Of a stretch of 64,000 nt of DNA, positions 45,500 to 56,449 are shown piece by piece. This DNA is from Astrothelium macrocarpum. Taxonomy: Eukaryota > Ascomycota > Dothideomycetes > Trypetheliales > Trypetheliaceae. The translations under genes and the position numbers were made by a program. Under the pieces are notes generated by a model. It made no database searches. It saw only the letters and a list, made by a program, of their open reading frames with translations, and had not been told where the DNA came from. Each line of letters starts with the position of its first letter. Position 1 is the stretch's first letter. The DNA lies in the NCBI GenBank assembly GCA_021030915.1, contig JAGEMR010000067.1, forward strand, positions 97,854-161,853, given 5' to 3'.

Positions 45500-47093
45500 A
45501 TGGACCAGGCATCCGACAAAAACGACTTTCACTTCGTCGAGTACGATCGCGCAAGAGTACCCCAGGGCCGTGAAACTCGCAGACTAATCCGCCAGCACGC
45601 TATGAGAGATGTGGCGACTACGAGGAAGCAGAAAGGGAGCTATGCTCGTAGAAAAACTCACCGTCCGGCGGTCGGCTGGCATACCAAGCTTCACCCACCA
45701 CCACCTATCGGGGATGAACTTATCATGCGCCGCCAGTTCCCCATCTTTGAACTGATAGCACCCTTGACAAGCCTACATTTGGGGATTGCTACGGCGTCGT
45801 GTTTCGTTTCTCAACCTGCACATGTTGGTGACTTTCTCACGACGTCCCCCGTGCCCAACCTCCAAAGCAGAAGACTACTCTCCTATATCCCCAGCAGATA
45901 TGGGAGAATTTCTTGCTTGACGTATACAGTTGATTGTCTCGTGGCCAAAGTGAGGCAAATGATGAAGCTCAGTGGACGCGCGTGTCCTGATGCTCTGTAC
46001 GTTGAGGCGCTCCGGGCAGTACAGGCGGCAATAGATGATCCGGCCATGTGTATGACTCCAGAGACGTTGTGCGCATTGAAGCTATTGGAAGTCATCGAGG
46101 TACGCTGAGGTTATGTAAATAAGCAATCATGAGGAGAAGACTGAGAAGGATTCGCATAGCTTTTGAATCAAAACTCGAGCACAGATCCATGGGTCTATCA
46201 TGCCGGAGGAGCTGCGAGACTCATCCAAGTTCGCGGTCCTGACCGATTTCGGACCGATTTCGAATTAGCCCTGTTTATGTCGTTCTGTGGCTCAGTCGTA
46301 AGCAAAGTCTATTCGTCGTCTATCTACAATGGTTACCTTGTTTTCTAACGCAATCAACTCCTTACCCTAGGTGACCGAAGCGATCTTGAACAATAGACCA
46401 TGCTTCATAGCTGATGAGCCATGGCAGCAGATCATCTATGCCGCTATCCGCGAAGATCCGTCTCTCCCTCCGTATCAAAGTGGACTTATACATGAGCTGT
46501 GGTCTCATCTGGTATTCGGACCGACAATATTCAAAATGATCACGGATATTATCCTGGCACCGTTTCTGCCGTCTAGAGATACCATTGAACGTGCGATCGA
46601 GCGTGTACAGATGGATCTGGACCACTTACAGATGTGGGCTGGATTACTACGAGAACGACAATCGACTGAGGAGCATGAAGGGGCTAATGCCCGTGCATTT
46701 CGCTCCCAGAGAGCAGAAAGTGCGGGAAATCGCTCGACACAGAGGATACCGTGGCAGGTGTTGAAAGGAACCTACACATTGTGCGTCATGCTAAAGAAAC
46801 GGTTGCTAACATCGCTAGCGCCCAACCGTTTTCGCAATGCAGAAGCTCAATGCCAGGCGCTAGCAGATGTTGTCGTCAACACTGGCGCTAATTCGTCTTT
46901 GGATAGTATCTCAAGTGGATTGTTTACAGCACAGACCGTATGGATCGCACAGTCAATCGTTACAACTAAAAGCATATGGTACGAAAATGCAGCAGATTGT
47001 CTTCATGGAAGGGGCCAAGCGGAAAGAGATGAGATGATCGAAAGGTGGAAGTTTGAAGCATGGTGCAAAGCTTTTGGTAGGAAGATCACCTAA
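45500..47093 (+). CDS. Fungal transcription-factor-like protein without visible zinc cluster
   Basis: Proposed CDS: join(45500..46099,46160..46297,46371..47093), 486 residues, phases consistent. It opens MDQASDKNDFHFVEYDRARV with a basic stretch (TRRLIRQHAMRDVATTRKQK), followed by the helical region YIPSRYGRISCLTYTVDCLVA, TPETLCALKLLEVIE and YHAGGAARLIQVRGPDRF. These blocks are the hallmark of a common ascomycete family related to the Fungal_trans_2 domain of Zn2Cys6 regulators. No Cx2Cx6C cluster is present, so DNA binding is not assured. In relatives the N-terminus reads FHFV(E/N)xDG followed by the same RQHAM(R/K)DVxxxRR motif. The role is unknown. Confidence 0.82.
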
Positions 47094-47297
47094 GACAAGA
47101 TGTACGCCATTGCACTAGTGTCAGAGGACGAGTGAAGCCAATAAGCATTAGCTCATGAGTATGACAAATGCGAGACAAGCGTGGATGGATACAAACGCGC
47201 GGCGATCATCTGGCGCCTTGGATGATTCCTCATTCCATAATTCAGTAAGAAACTGTGGATCGTCTATCTCTTTGTTGATATTGAATGATGAACGCTT

Positions 47298-48107
47298 TTA
47301 GAAAATCTTCGTTCGGAATCCAGGTTCGAGAAATTTAAACTTTCCACCAACGCCTACGTCTTTGAAGACCTTGCGAAGAGCTTCTTTCCCCTCGATAAAG
47401 TGATTCCATCCTTCGAAATGCATCGGAACAACCACTTCTGACTCGATATCGCGTAACAGGCGCACGGCTTGTTCCCCATCCATTGTGATCTGGAGTACGC
47501 CCCCTCCGCCGGGTTTAGGCACAGTTGCCTTTCCAAGGTTGAATAAGGCCACAGGGACACAGAAGCGATTCTTGATTGTGGCAAGCTCTGGTAGATAGAC
47601 TGTATCGCCTGAGAAATACAAAGCATTGGGCTTGCCGTCTGAAGTTCCAAACTGTTCAGTAGTAACAATGAAGCCGATACACTGACCGGGAGGAAGATGT
47701 TCGCACGGTGTGGCAGTGATCTCGTAGCGTGGCCCACCAGCGACTTGGATCGTGGTGGTCTCCCATGGCTGCAGCCCATGCACGCCTTTCCTCGGCGCAA
47801 GCTTACGCGCGCCATCGATGGTGGTGATGACACGACGGCCGTCCAAGAGCTGGCGCCCGAAATTATCAAGATTGTCCTTATGATCTTCATGACTGAGAAG
47901 GATGAGATCGATAGGCGGTAGATCCTGGGTTGCCAACGCAGGCTGGTACGTGTTGGTCAATTGAGCCCCAGAGGCGCCCGTCCATACTGTACCCTTTGGG
48001 GAGAAGTACGGATCGGTAAGGATGGTAAGATGATCCAGCTCGATCACCGCTGTGGCCGTACCGACCAAAGTGATGTGGACAGTGGACCTGAATCCCGTCG
48101 TAGCCAT
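47298..48107 (-). CDS. Metallo-beta-lactamase-fold hydrolase (UlaG-like)
   Basis: A single exon of 269 residues from MATTGFRSTVHITLVGTATA. Metal-binding features: LLSHEDHKDNLDNFG (variant HxHxDH with Ser for the first His), ATPCEHLPPG, YFSGDTVYLP, and VVPMHFEGWNHF. The order suits the Lactamase_B_2/UlaG-type branch, which cleaves lactone or phosphoester bonds in the cytosol. The Ser at the first metal position is seen in several fungal members of this branch and may indicate a single metal ion. The substrate is unknown. Confidence 0.87.
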   Translation of the reverse strand: MATTGFRSTVHITLVGTATAVIELDHLTILTDPYFSPKGTVWTGASGAQLTNTYQPALATQDLPPIDLILLSHEDHKDNLDNFGRQLLDGRRVITTIDGARKLAPRKGVHGLQPWETTTIQVAGGPRYEITATPCEHLPPGQCIGFIVTTEQFGTSDGKPNALYFSGDTVYLPELATIKNRFCVPVALFNLGKATVPKPGGGGVLQITMDGEQAVRLLRDIESEVVVPMHFEGWNHFIEGKEALRKVFKDVGVGGKFKFLEPGFRTKIF

Positions 48108-49119
48108 ATTTTTGTACGTGTGGATGAAATGAACAATATCTTCTGTCAGCTTAGGTCACAGAGTGCAGTAACAACCAAGATCCGGGCGACCTTCAAAGCG
48201 TTGTGATGGCAGTAGGCCTCAATATATGTCCCAGGCTCAGCTGCAAGAGCCGAGAGGACATCAGCCCGGAGCAAAAATTCCTGACCTTCACGCATGATTG
48301 GTAAGAACGGCTTGAACCTCGACCAAGCCTTTCTTAGTAGCCGATCAAGCCATCTTTCATTTGATGGTGGGAAGTCGAGGCTTGTAATGTTTAAGAGCAT
48401 CTACTGCCCTGAAATAGTATAGCTTAATCCTCTGTCGCCCACCTTTCTTGCTGCACGAAGCTTGTGAAGATGCTTGCATAGCTCCTGCGGCTAATCGTTT
48501 TCTATCGGCTATTGCTTATATTCCTGCCTTATCATGCTCAGGTTTGCTCGGATGCTTGCAAGGATTACGTTTGTGAGGGAGGGCAACAGCTCTGTAGGCT
48601 TCAGCCCCTACAAGCTTAGCTATAGCTCAGCTTGTCAAAGGTTGTCAGTTAAGTAGGTATGAACTCAGCAACACAACAGGAGTCATCGTTCGTTGAGCTG
48701 TACGGATTTTGGTGGGAGGCGCAGTTGTGTGTAAGTATGGTTGTCAAGCGGTAAGACTACAAATAAAATCACTTATAGAAGCACCGTATAATAAACTGCA
48801 TAGATTTATATTAATTAATCGAGGGTTTATGCGGAAAAGAAAATCGTCTACCATTGCATAGTCCAGATCATGCCATCCCCCGCACTGACAAATTATTGCA
48901 CATGACCGTGCTTGGTAAATAAAGCAGATAAGTTTACAAATTTACAGAGAAATGGTCATGTGTGACGACTTGTCAGTGGAAGGACTCTACTGGGTAGAAG
49001 ATCGACCAGCGATTCGGTGTTCGGGAACCAATCTTCCACCGCCATTGCTGCTGTATAATACCCAGGCATATCATCCCATCAAACCACCGTATAGGCTGCC
49101 ATAGAACAAGTCGCCTGTC
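48108..49119. other. Intergenic, with a short minus-strand frame
   Basis: A minus-strand frame at 48146-48400 (84 residues, with REGQEFLLRADVLSALAAEP) starts with ATG and looks protein-like but has no recognised domain. I do not call it a gene. The rest shows nothing. Confidence 0.35.
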
Positions 49120-51128
49120 TCAAAGCCTGACGTTTCCATCCACCACATTATCCCAGTCTACTTTCTCAAATGGTACATATTGCTGAGCACCAGGCTTCAA
49201 CCAGAACATGGCGTCGCCCTCACCAGCCGTCTTCTCGGGGTTGACTCCTTGGTCTCTCAGTGCATTCTTCTGCAACTTCATCGTCCCTGTCAAAGTGCCC
49301 TCTTTTGTCACTCTCACAAAGATTGGCACCGCATATCGGGGTAAGTTTTTGGCGACCCATTGCGCTAATTCTGTTCTATTGCCTTGACTCATTTCTTGGC
49401 CCTCATGGAGCACAACAGCCGCACAGCCAGCTCTACCGTCATGATTGGGGAGCTGAACGCCATAGACATTGGCTTCCTGAATAGCGGGGTACAGGCCAAC
49501 CACTTCGGCAACCTCGGAGGTAGAGACGTTTTCTGATTTCCAGCGGAAGGTATCGCCAATACGGTCACTGAAGAACCATTTGCCATCGGAGTCAAAGCTG
49601 AGAAGATCACCAGTACGATACCAGGCATCACCTTTGGAATATACGTTTCTTAGAATCTTCTTTTCAGTAGCAGCTTTATTTCCATAATAGCCTTGGAATT
49701 TTCGCTCAACATCCGAAGGATCGAGCTTGTTGAGCATCTCACCAGGCTCGCCTTTGGCTGCGATTTCGCAAAAGCCAGTGTTTGGATTCCGCCAAGGTTC
49801 CTCCTTGTCATGATCGAATTTCACAAGAGTGATTTGCAAACCCATAAGAAGCCACGCGATCATACCATTGCGTCCAACGGCACCACGGCTAAATCGGTTG
49901 CGACTGAGGTTGCCCATTATGGAGGGCCCCTCAGTGGCGGCATATATCTCAGCAATTGTATCAATCCCGAACCGCTCTTGGAAGCGTCCCCAAACGTCGG
50001 GTCGGAGACCATTCCCGAATGCTATGCGCACTTTATGGCTCTTCTCTTCGGCAGCAGCTGATTCTGAAGGTGTGGCAGTGAGAAGATATCTACACATCTC
50101 GCCGACATATTGGATAATGGTAGAATCATGTCTTTTGACATCAGACCAGAAAGTCTTTGTGCCGAATTTGTGGCCAATCACAAGAGTACAACCAGCGGCG
50201 ATGCAACTACAGAGACCTAGTACTGCGGCGCTGGTGTGGTAGAGCGGCATACAGGTATAGAATCTGTCTGTCGGTCCTATTGACATCCAACGAGATATGA
50301 AGAAGCCTCCCAGACTTGCTTTCATCCAACTCACCACTCCAGGCTTCGGCAAGCCTGTCGTTCCAGAGGTATAAATAAGAATCGACATATCATGCATCTT
50401 GGGTCCTGCCCGTGTAGAATCGGGCTCTCGGATGGGTTTCAAAGTGTCGATGGGGGCAAGAGCCGAGGGTGTCAGAAAAACGACGTCAACAGATCCTTTC
50501 CCTTCGCGAAAAGAAGGAGATGATATTTCGTCAACGATTTCTGGCGTGACATTGCCTCTGACTTCCTCATCTACAAGCAACAGACGTGATGTCGAAACAT
50601 TCACGCAATGCACCAGAGGCCGTCCAGTCAGGTTGTAGTTGATGAAGGCTGGCTTTGCCCCAATGCTCCAGAGCCCAAACCAAAGCCATACAAACATAGG
50701 TGAGTTCATGCAGTCCATGGCAACAATTTCACCCGGCTGCACCCCATGTTCTGTTCTTAACCACTGCCCGTATTTTAGAATTGTATCGTAGCTTTGCTTG
50801 TATGTCCATTCTTGACCCTCGTACATGATCCATATCCGGTCTGCGCTCTTCTTGCGAAGAGCAAGATCTTCAAGCTCATAGAAGAAGTTCACACGATCTC
50901 GACGCTCGCGTATGGCAAGGCGGACGGAACCGGAGATGTATGTAGACAGCAATTGCCAGTCGTAAGAGATTTGATATTTGGCGTCGAGGTAGGCAAGGGC
51001 CGCGCTCGCAGCGGGGACAGTGACGGACAGCGGGATCTCTGAGAGTCCTATAGCAAGATTTCCGAGATTAGTTTTGGTTCGAACCAATGACAACTGCGAG
51101 TACAACGAGCGGGTCACTGACTGTCCAT
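49120..51128 (-). CDS. FAT1: FAT1-type very-long-chain acyl-CoA synthetase / fatty-acid transport protein
   Basis: Proposed CDS: complement(join(49120..51038,51122..51128)), 641 residues. The frame of exon 2 has no nearby ATG. A 7-nt first exon (ATGGACA) spliced through an 83-bp intron yields MDKIPLSVTVPAASAALAYL, which looks like the family's N-terminal membrane segment. The AMP-binding motif is ILIYTSGTTGLPKP. YRTGDLLSFDSDGKWFFSDR with FRWKSENVSTSEV is the VLACS/FATP signature. FAT1 proteins activate very-long-chain fatty acids at peroxisomes, ER or lipid bodies and aid import. The C-terminus is GNVRL, which only loosely resembles the peroxisomal (S/A/C)(K/R/H)L signal. The first exon is the uncertain part. 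Confidence 0.88.
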
Positions 51129-54100
51129 GGTGTTACAGATGGTTTCGGTCACACAAAGTAGAGCTCAGATATGTCCAAGGACCATGTGGTGATGAGATGC
51201 CAGAAAGCGGCCGGCCGCTCCATTCCAGAGAGCGTACATATCAGGTGTGGCCATCCCCCCAGCTTTTGATGGCTTGCGGACAGGCTGTGGCAGTTTTCGC
51301 ATAGATTGTACCAGGCTGTCACACTTCGAGAAATAATAGCCGAGGCTGCTCGGATATTGACGTACCCTTCTACAGCACGCATGTGCCTCTGGAACGCCTT
51401 GACTCACCTCCCTTTTTAGAACCGAGGCTTATTTCACTGTATTAATTGGAGTTGTATGTAGCAAAGCGGGAACGATTAAGTGAAACACAAAGACTCCAGG
51501 CTTCTCTCTAACACTCTCTTTCGGGGATTGTATATAATGCTTATCTTCTCCATGCATCAGCCGCCTCTCATCACACTCATCCATCAAGCTGCAGAATCAC
51601 ATGCCTCTAGTGTCGGTTAGCTTATTTATTCATCTCCGATGAGAAGGTATTGGACACGTGAAACCAAACTGTGCACAAGGATCCCGCCTTCTTGGTTGCC
51701 CCATATAGATCAATACAGGTAGTACTACAGTTGCGAATTTCCCGCAGGAATAAACGGTCATGCATAAATTGAGATCTCACGTTGGACGGATGCTCGCCCA
51801 AGTACACAAGCTCTTCCCACTCATTCCATCCTACTGCATGCCATTGTGTATATGCGCCAGGCCTGTTACTCGAAATTCGGATTTTGGTTTCCTTTTCTGC
51901 AAAGGAATGATAGTTTTCCCGACGATGCAATACAATTACAAAACGAATTGCGTAAGTGGGTCATCCTACACCCAGAAGACTTTAGTCTGGACCAGTTTTG
52001 GGGGACCTAGAGAATATTATTTTCAATTTGATTGCGAAAATTTCTCCAACTATGGAGTCAAGATATGCAAGACTAAGCCCAGTCCAGAGGTGTACAATGC
52101 ACAAGCGGAACAGTACCAGATTCTATAAAATCTATCCTGCCGAGGACAAGCTTAGGTTCTGACAAGACCTTGATTTGCTTGGCAAGCGACTGGCAAAATT
52201 CAAGCAAATGCGTCTGGTGTATCTTGCAATGCCTGGGTGCCTTTCAGACAATCAGGTTCCAAAAGTCCTGTGATTACCTCAGTCGTGCTGTCTCGCGGCT
52301 TACGCGATGAGTTCCAGGACTCCACCAGGGGTTGCAATAAGAAATGTCATTGGCAGCGGCGAAAGATATAATCGTGACATACTTCATGGAGGGTTCCTTT
52401 GTAATAAAGACTTCAAAAAACCTTAAGAGATATTCCTCGTTGAAGTATTGACAGGCTCTAATATTTGGGATGGTATGAGGTCTTCTCTATGAAGTCTGTG
52501 GCGATGATAAGCATCGCGGTTGCCGGTGACATTTCTTGTTGCAACCGCTGGTGACTCTTTCCAGTCCATAAAAAGGTTTCGCATGAAGGGTAAAAGTACG
52601 GGTCAGATTTCAGCCAATCGTAATGGGCCGACGCAGGGTCCAATCGATCTGCAGAGAATGGGTCATGGATTTTGAAAATCCCATCATCGATTTCGTGAAA
52701 CACGTTTTCTTGAGCTATCAAGACTAAAGAGTCTTGTCTTGGAACGAGGATATCCGGACTCCGTGGAGAGCTAACTCTCTGCACCAACCTTTAGGGTCCC
52801 GATACTCTAAGTTACGCTATGCAGAATCGAGGAAGTCTGAATATCATGGGTGAACATGGTACATGAAATGAATGAACAAGACAGGCGTCACATCTGAAAC
52901 ATTGATTAACACCTTGTAAAATTATGGTATGGTGGACTTGTATGTTGTATTATTGGTAAGGATGCTCACGCTCTTCCAAATACGAGGCTGGTGAGCCCTT
53001 GAATTTCAAAAGAAATTTGATACTTCCATAAGATACGGGATGAAACCAACAAAGTTTTTGATTTGCACCGGGAGCGAGCCGCATTCACGTGTCCCGCTAG
53101 TAGCTGAACAGGGAAATCGGTTCGCTCTGAAGAAAATTTTGATTGGGGCGCAAGCTCCGGAAGAACGAATCCGAAGAAGCGGCCTGAGCGGATCGATCAT
53201 ATTACGGTGTCTTCCTTGGGGAGCCCGAGATCGGCACTGGCCCCTTGGCGCCTTCATCTTTGATTAAAGATTCTCAGGTCCCTCTGTCCAGACAATGAAT
53301 TTGAAAACAATACGACGCTGACCATTGATTCACCACACACTGTCGTGTAAGAGTTTGATGCTGTGACCGCCACTCCACAGAGAATACCTGCGGTGGGAAG
53401 CTTGCTATCCCTGGCCGCTGGTTGTCAAAACCAAGCTGCAATTAAGGGCTTAGCCGCGAAATTCTGTATGGTGTCCCTGACTAAGGATTTCGGTAAGGTC
53501 GATGATCGCATCAAATCTTCTCGTCTCTCATAGTGGTTACTAAGTATCAACGTCTGCTCGCTCCCCCAGTGAACCACGGATGCATAGCGCCCTTCATCAG
53601 CTTGCGCCATTCAAGGCCATCCATCGTATTTCGAAAAGCCTATTCAATGTCAACTTGGCAATACAAAACGTATCGTTCAGATAATGATCTGATCAACAGG
53701 CTTGCTGAGCATATCATGGGGTCCATCAAAAGCAAAGAACATCGATACTCGTTGACTGTCACGACGACGTCACGTTCAAACTACACAACGGTCTTGCCGT
53801 CTGGAAGCATGGACCTCGAACGCGGCAGCATTGGGATATATTATGGAGTACCTGATGTATTTTACTTGTATCCCTGCCAGCCTAAAGGCGCCATTGAGAA
53901 CGCCACATGCATAGGCTACACGGAACCCCAAGTATTCACCGTTAGCGTGTAGTGAACGCCGAAAGCTTGGTATGGCGTTATGCTTCTTTAGGCCTGTCGC
54001 TGCAAACAACGAACACTCCTTAGCTACTGGACCTGTTCCCAAATGGCAGTCATGATGCCATGGACGGCCGCAGCCTTTCCAAAAAATAATTTTACAGCAG

Positions 54101-54383
54101 GCGCTAAATCAGCAAACTTCCGCTGCCGAAGTCCATCACGAACTAGCTCCCGTACACTGCATACGGCTAAACGCTCTCAGTGCTCAGCATCTCGGCGTTG
54201 ATTTGCAAAAAGTCTTGGTTAACAATGCACGGCAGCTTTCTTCACTGACCTGGTCAATGACGGCGCCACGGAGCCGTTCCCGACAATTCAATGTTCAAAC
54301 TTGCACTCCTTAATCAAGTCTACGGGAAGGAAATGGATGTTCCGGACAGGTACGCGGCATATGTTTGCCCCTAGGCAAGCACT
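51129..54383. other. Long intergenic stretch, about 3.2 kb
   Basis: No gene is firmly supported. Two frames are worth noting: 52458-52787 (-, 109 codons, with DWLKSDPYFYPSCETFLW) and 53647-53952 (+, from MSTWQYKTYRSDNDLINRLA, 101 codons). Both start with ATG or close to it and read like protein, but neither matches a family I know. The A/T content is ordinary and no transposon ends were seen. Confidence 0.4.
53647..53952 (+). CDS. Possible small hypothetical protein
   Basis: An open frame of 101 codons ending PQVFTVSV. The composition is protein-like (Tyr, Thr, Ser rich, with GIYYGVPDVFYLYPCQ), but no signal peptide, domain or supporting neighbour is seen. It could be a chance ORF. Confidence 0.25.
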   Translation: MSTWQYKTYRSDNDLINRLAEHIMGSIKSKEHRYSLTVTTTSRSNYTTVLPSGSMDLERGSIGIYYGVPDVFYLYPCQPKGAIENATCIGYTEPQVFTVSV

Positions 54384-54392
54384 TCTATATAA
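54384..54392 (+). promoter_or_regulatory. Probable TATA box of the laccase gene
   Basis: CTATATAAG about 90 bp upstream of the laccase ATG, a typical distance in ascomycetes. Support is by position and sequence only. Confidence 0.5.
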
Positions 54393-54479
54393 GATGGTTG
54401 AGAGCTCTTTCATGTTCCACAAGCGCAGTGTACGTGTGGCTAGGCTTTCCTTCGTTTCTGCATTCTTTGATTCACCGTA

Positions 54480-56449
54480 ATGGGTATCCCTCGGATTTTT
54501 GTTGCGCTCCTTGCATTGTCTTCGTTCTCTACTGCTCTCTCGTACCAGAGAGGTTCACAGGCTGTTCACAGTCGCGTCCGTCGAAGTACACCACCTCCAT
54601 GCACTCATGTTGAATGGATAACTAATGTATGACAGATGTTGTCTCTAACTTGTTCAATGGAGCAACTTCGATAACGCAAAAGAAGCAACCTGGGTCATCC
54701 AATTTGGGTACCCTCAGTGCGCCAATACTACCACAATGGCTAAATGGTCCAATGCCGCAAGGTTTTCCTTGGGGCAACAGAACTGCTAGTGGAACCAATG
54801 CTTACACTGACTATCCTGATACTGGTGTCACTCGTTATTATAACTGGGAGGTCTCAAATCAGACGATTTCCCCAGATGGAGTATCTGTGGCTGGCCTTGT
54901 TGTGAATGGACACTTTCCCGGGCCTACCATTGAAGCCAACTGGGGTGACTGGATTGAGGTTATGGTGACAAACAACCTTCCGGATGAGGGAACGTCTCTT
55001 CACTGGCACGGTTTACTTCAGAAAGGAACGCAATGGATGGATGGTGTTCCAGCCGTCGACCAGTGCCCTATTCCCCCGGTACAAGGCAGCAACACGTTCA
55101 CTTATCGTTTCCAGGCTGAGCTGTACGGCACTTCCTGGTGGCACTCTCACTATGATGCTCAATACTCGAATGGCCTTGCTGGTCCCATCGTTGTCCACGG
55201 ACCAAACAATGTAAACTACGACATTGATCTTGGACCCGTAATGATGACAGATTGGTACCACAAACCGTATGAGGTGCTTGTTGAGGAGGTCCTGGCACCC
55301 AACAATTCTGGAATCACTCCTCCCTCCAACAACAATCTTATCAATGGTAGAAACAATTATCCCTGCGACAAGACAAGCCTACCTTGCACACCCAACTCTG
55401 GTGTCTCCGAGTTTCGATTTCAATCGGGCAAGAGCATGCGATTGCGTCTGATCAATCACGGAGCCGAAGCGGGACAAAAGTTCAGCATCGACAACCACAA
55501 CTTCCAAGTCATCGCCAACGATTTTGTCCCAATTGAGCCTTACGAAACAGACTCAATCACTCTTGGAGTTGGGCAGCGTGCTGATATCATCGTCAATGGC
55601 ACGGGAAGTCCCTCTGATGCCGTTTGGATGCGAGCGGTTGCATGCGGCACCACTGATGGCATTTCGCCTGAAGCACTTGCCGCCGTGTATTATGAGAATG
55701 CAACAAATGGAACAATGCCTGACACCACTAATCCCAGTGGTGAGACGTGTGGCGCAGTGGACCTCTCTGCTGGTAGTGGAACACCGTACTATCCAATGGC
55801 GCCTGGTGAACCGTCGACCACAATAACTGTCAACATCACGTCTGGTTCCAACGGTACAAACCTTCTCTGGTTTATGAACAACAGCTCGTTCCGTGGGGAT
55901 TACAACTCACCCACGTTATTGGAAGCCAAGGTCGGCAACTACACCTTCGAGCCTGACTGGTAAGCTTATTCTCAAACCATTATCAACTTCGTAGATTTTG
56001 TGTTAACGTAGCTTAGGAATGTCTACAACACCGGAACAAATTCTTCCATCCGCATGATCTGGTACAACTACGTAGGAGGCGATCCCCATCCAATGCATCT
56101 TCATGGCCACAACGTGTTTGTCCTCGCCACCGGCACAGGCGAATACGACGGCCACATCGACGGCGACCCAAACAACCCGACTCGCCGCGATGTTGCCATG
56201 CTTGCCGCGGCTGAAAATGACAGCACGCCCTCGTACCTTGTCGTGCAATGGAACCAAGATAATCCTGGAATGTGGCCATTCCACTGTCATATTGCGTGGC
56301 ACATTAGCGCTGGATTCAACATTCAGATTCTCGAACGTCCTGACGATGTGCTGAACCTGAATATTCCGAGCACGTTTGCTCAGACCTGTCGGGATTGGGC
56401 GAGCTGGACGAATACGCATGTGCCAGATGAGATTGATTCGGGTTTGTAG
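54480..56449 (+). CDS. Secreted laccase (asco-laccase, multicopper oxidase)
   Basis: Proposed CDS: join(54480..54585,54636..55959,56017..56449), 620 residues. The signal peptide is MGIPRIFVALLALSSFSTAL, followed by a short propeptide ending RVRR, a Kex2-type site. The three cupredoxin domains hold all four copper-ligand blocks: HWHGLLQ, WWHSHYDAQYSNGL, HPMHLHGHNVF and WPFHCHIAWHISAGF with the T1 Cys. The protein ends DSGL, the conserved asco-laccase C-terminal plug. Several Asn-x-Ser/Thr sites are present. It oxidises phenols with reduction of O2 to water outside the cell, in melanin formation, lignin or phenolic detoxification. The first intron (54586-54635, CTAAT branch, GACAG acceptor) is the least certain junction; other donors in the same phase would shorten the propeptide. 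Confidence 0.93.

Noticed and set aside
52458..52787. Minus-strand frame of 109 codons
   Set aside because: It begins with ATG and is protein-like, but there is no domain, intron evidence or neighbour support. It is left within the intergenic description.
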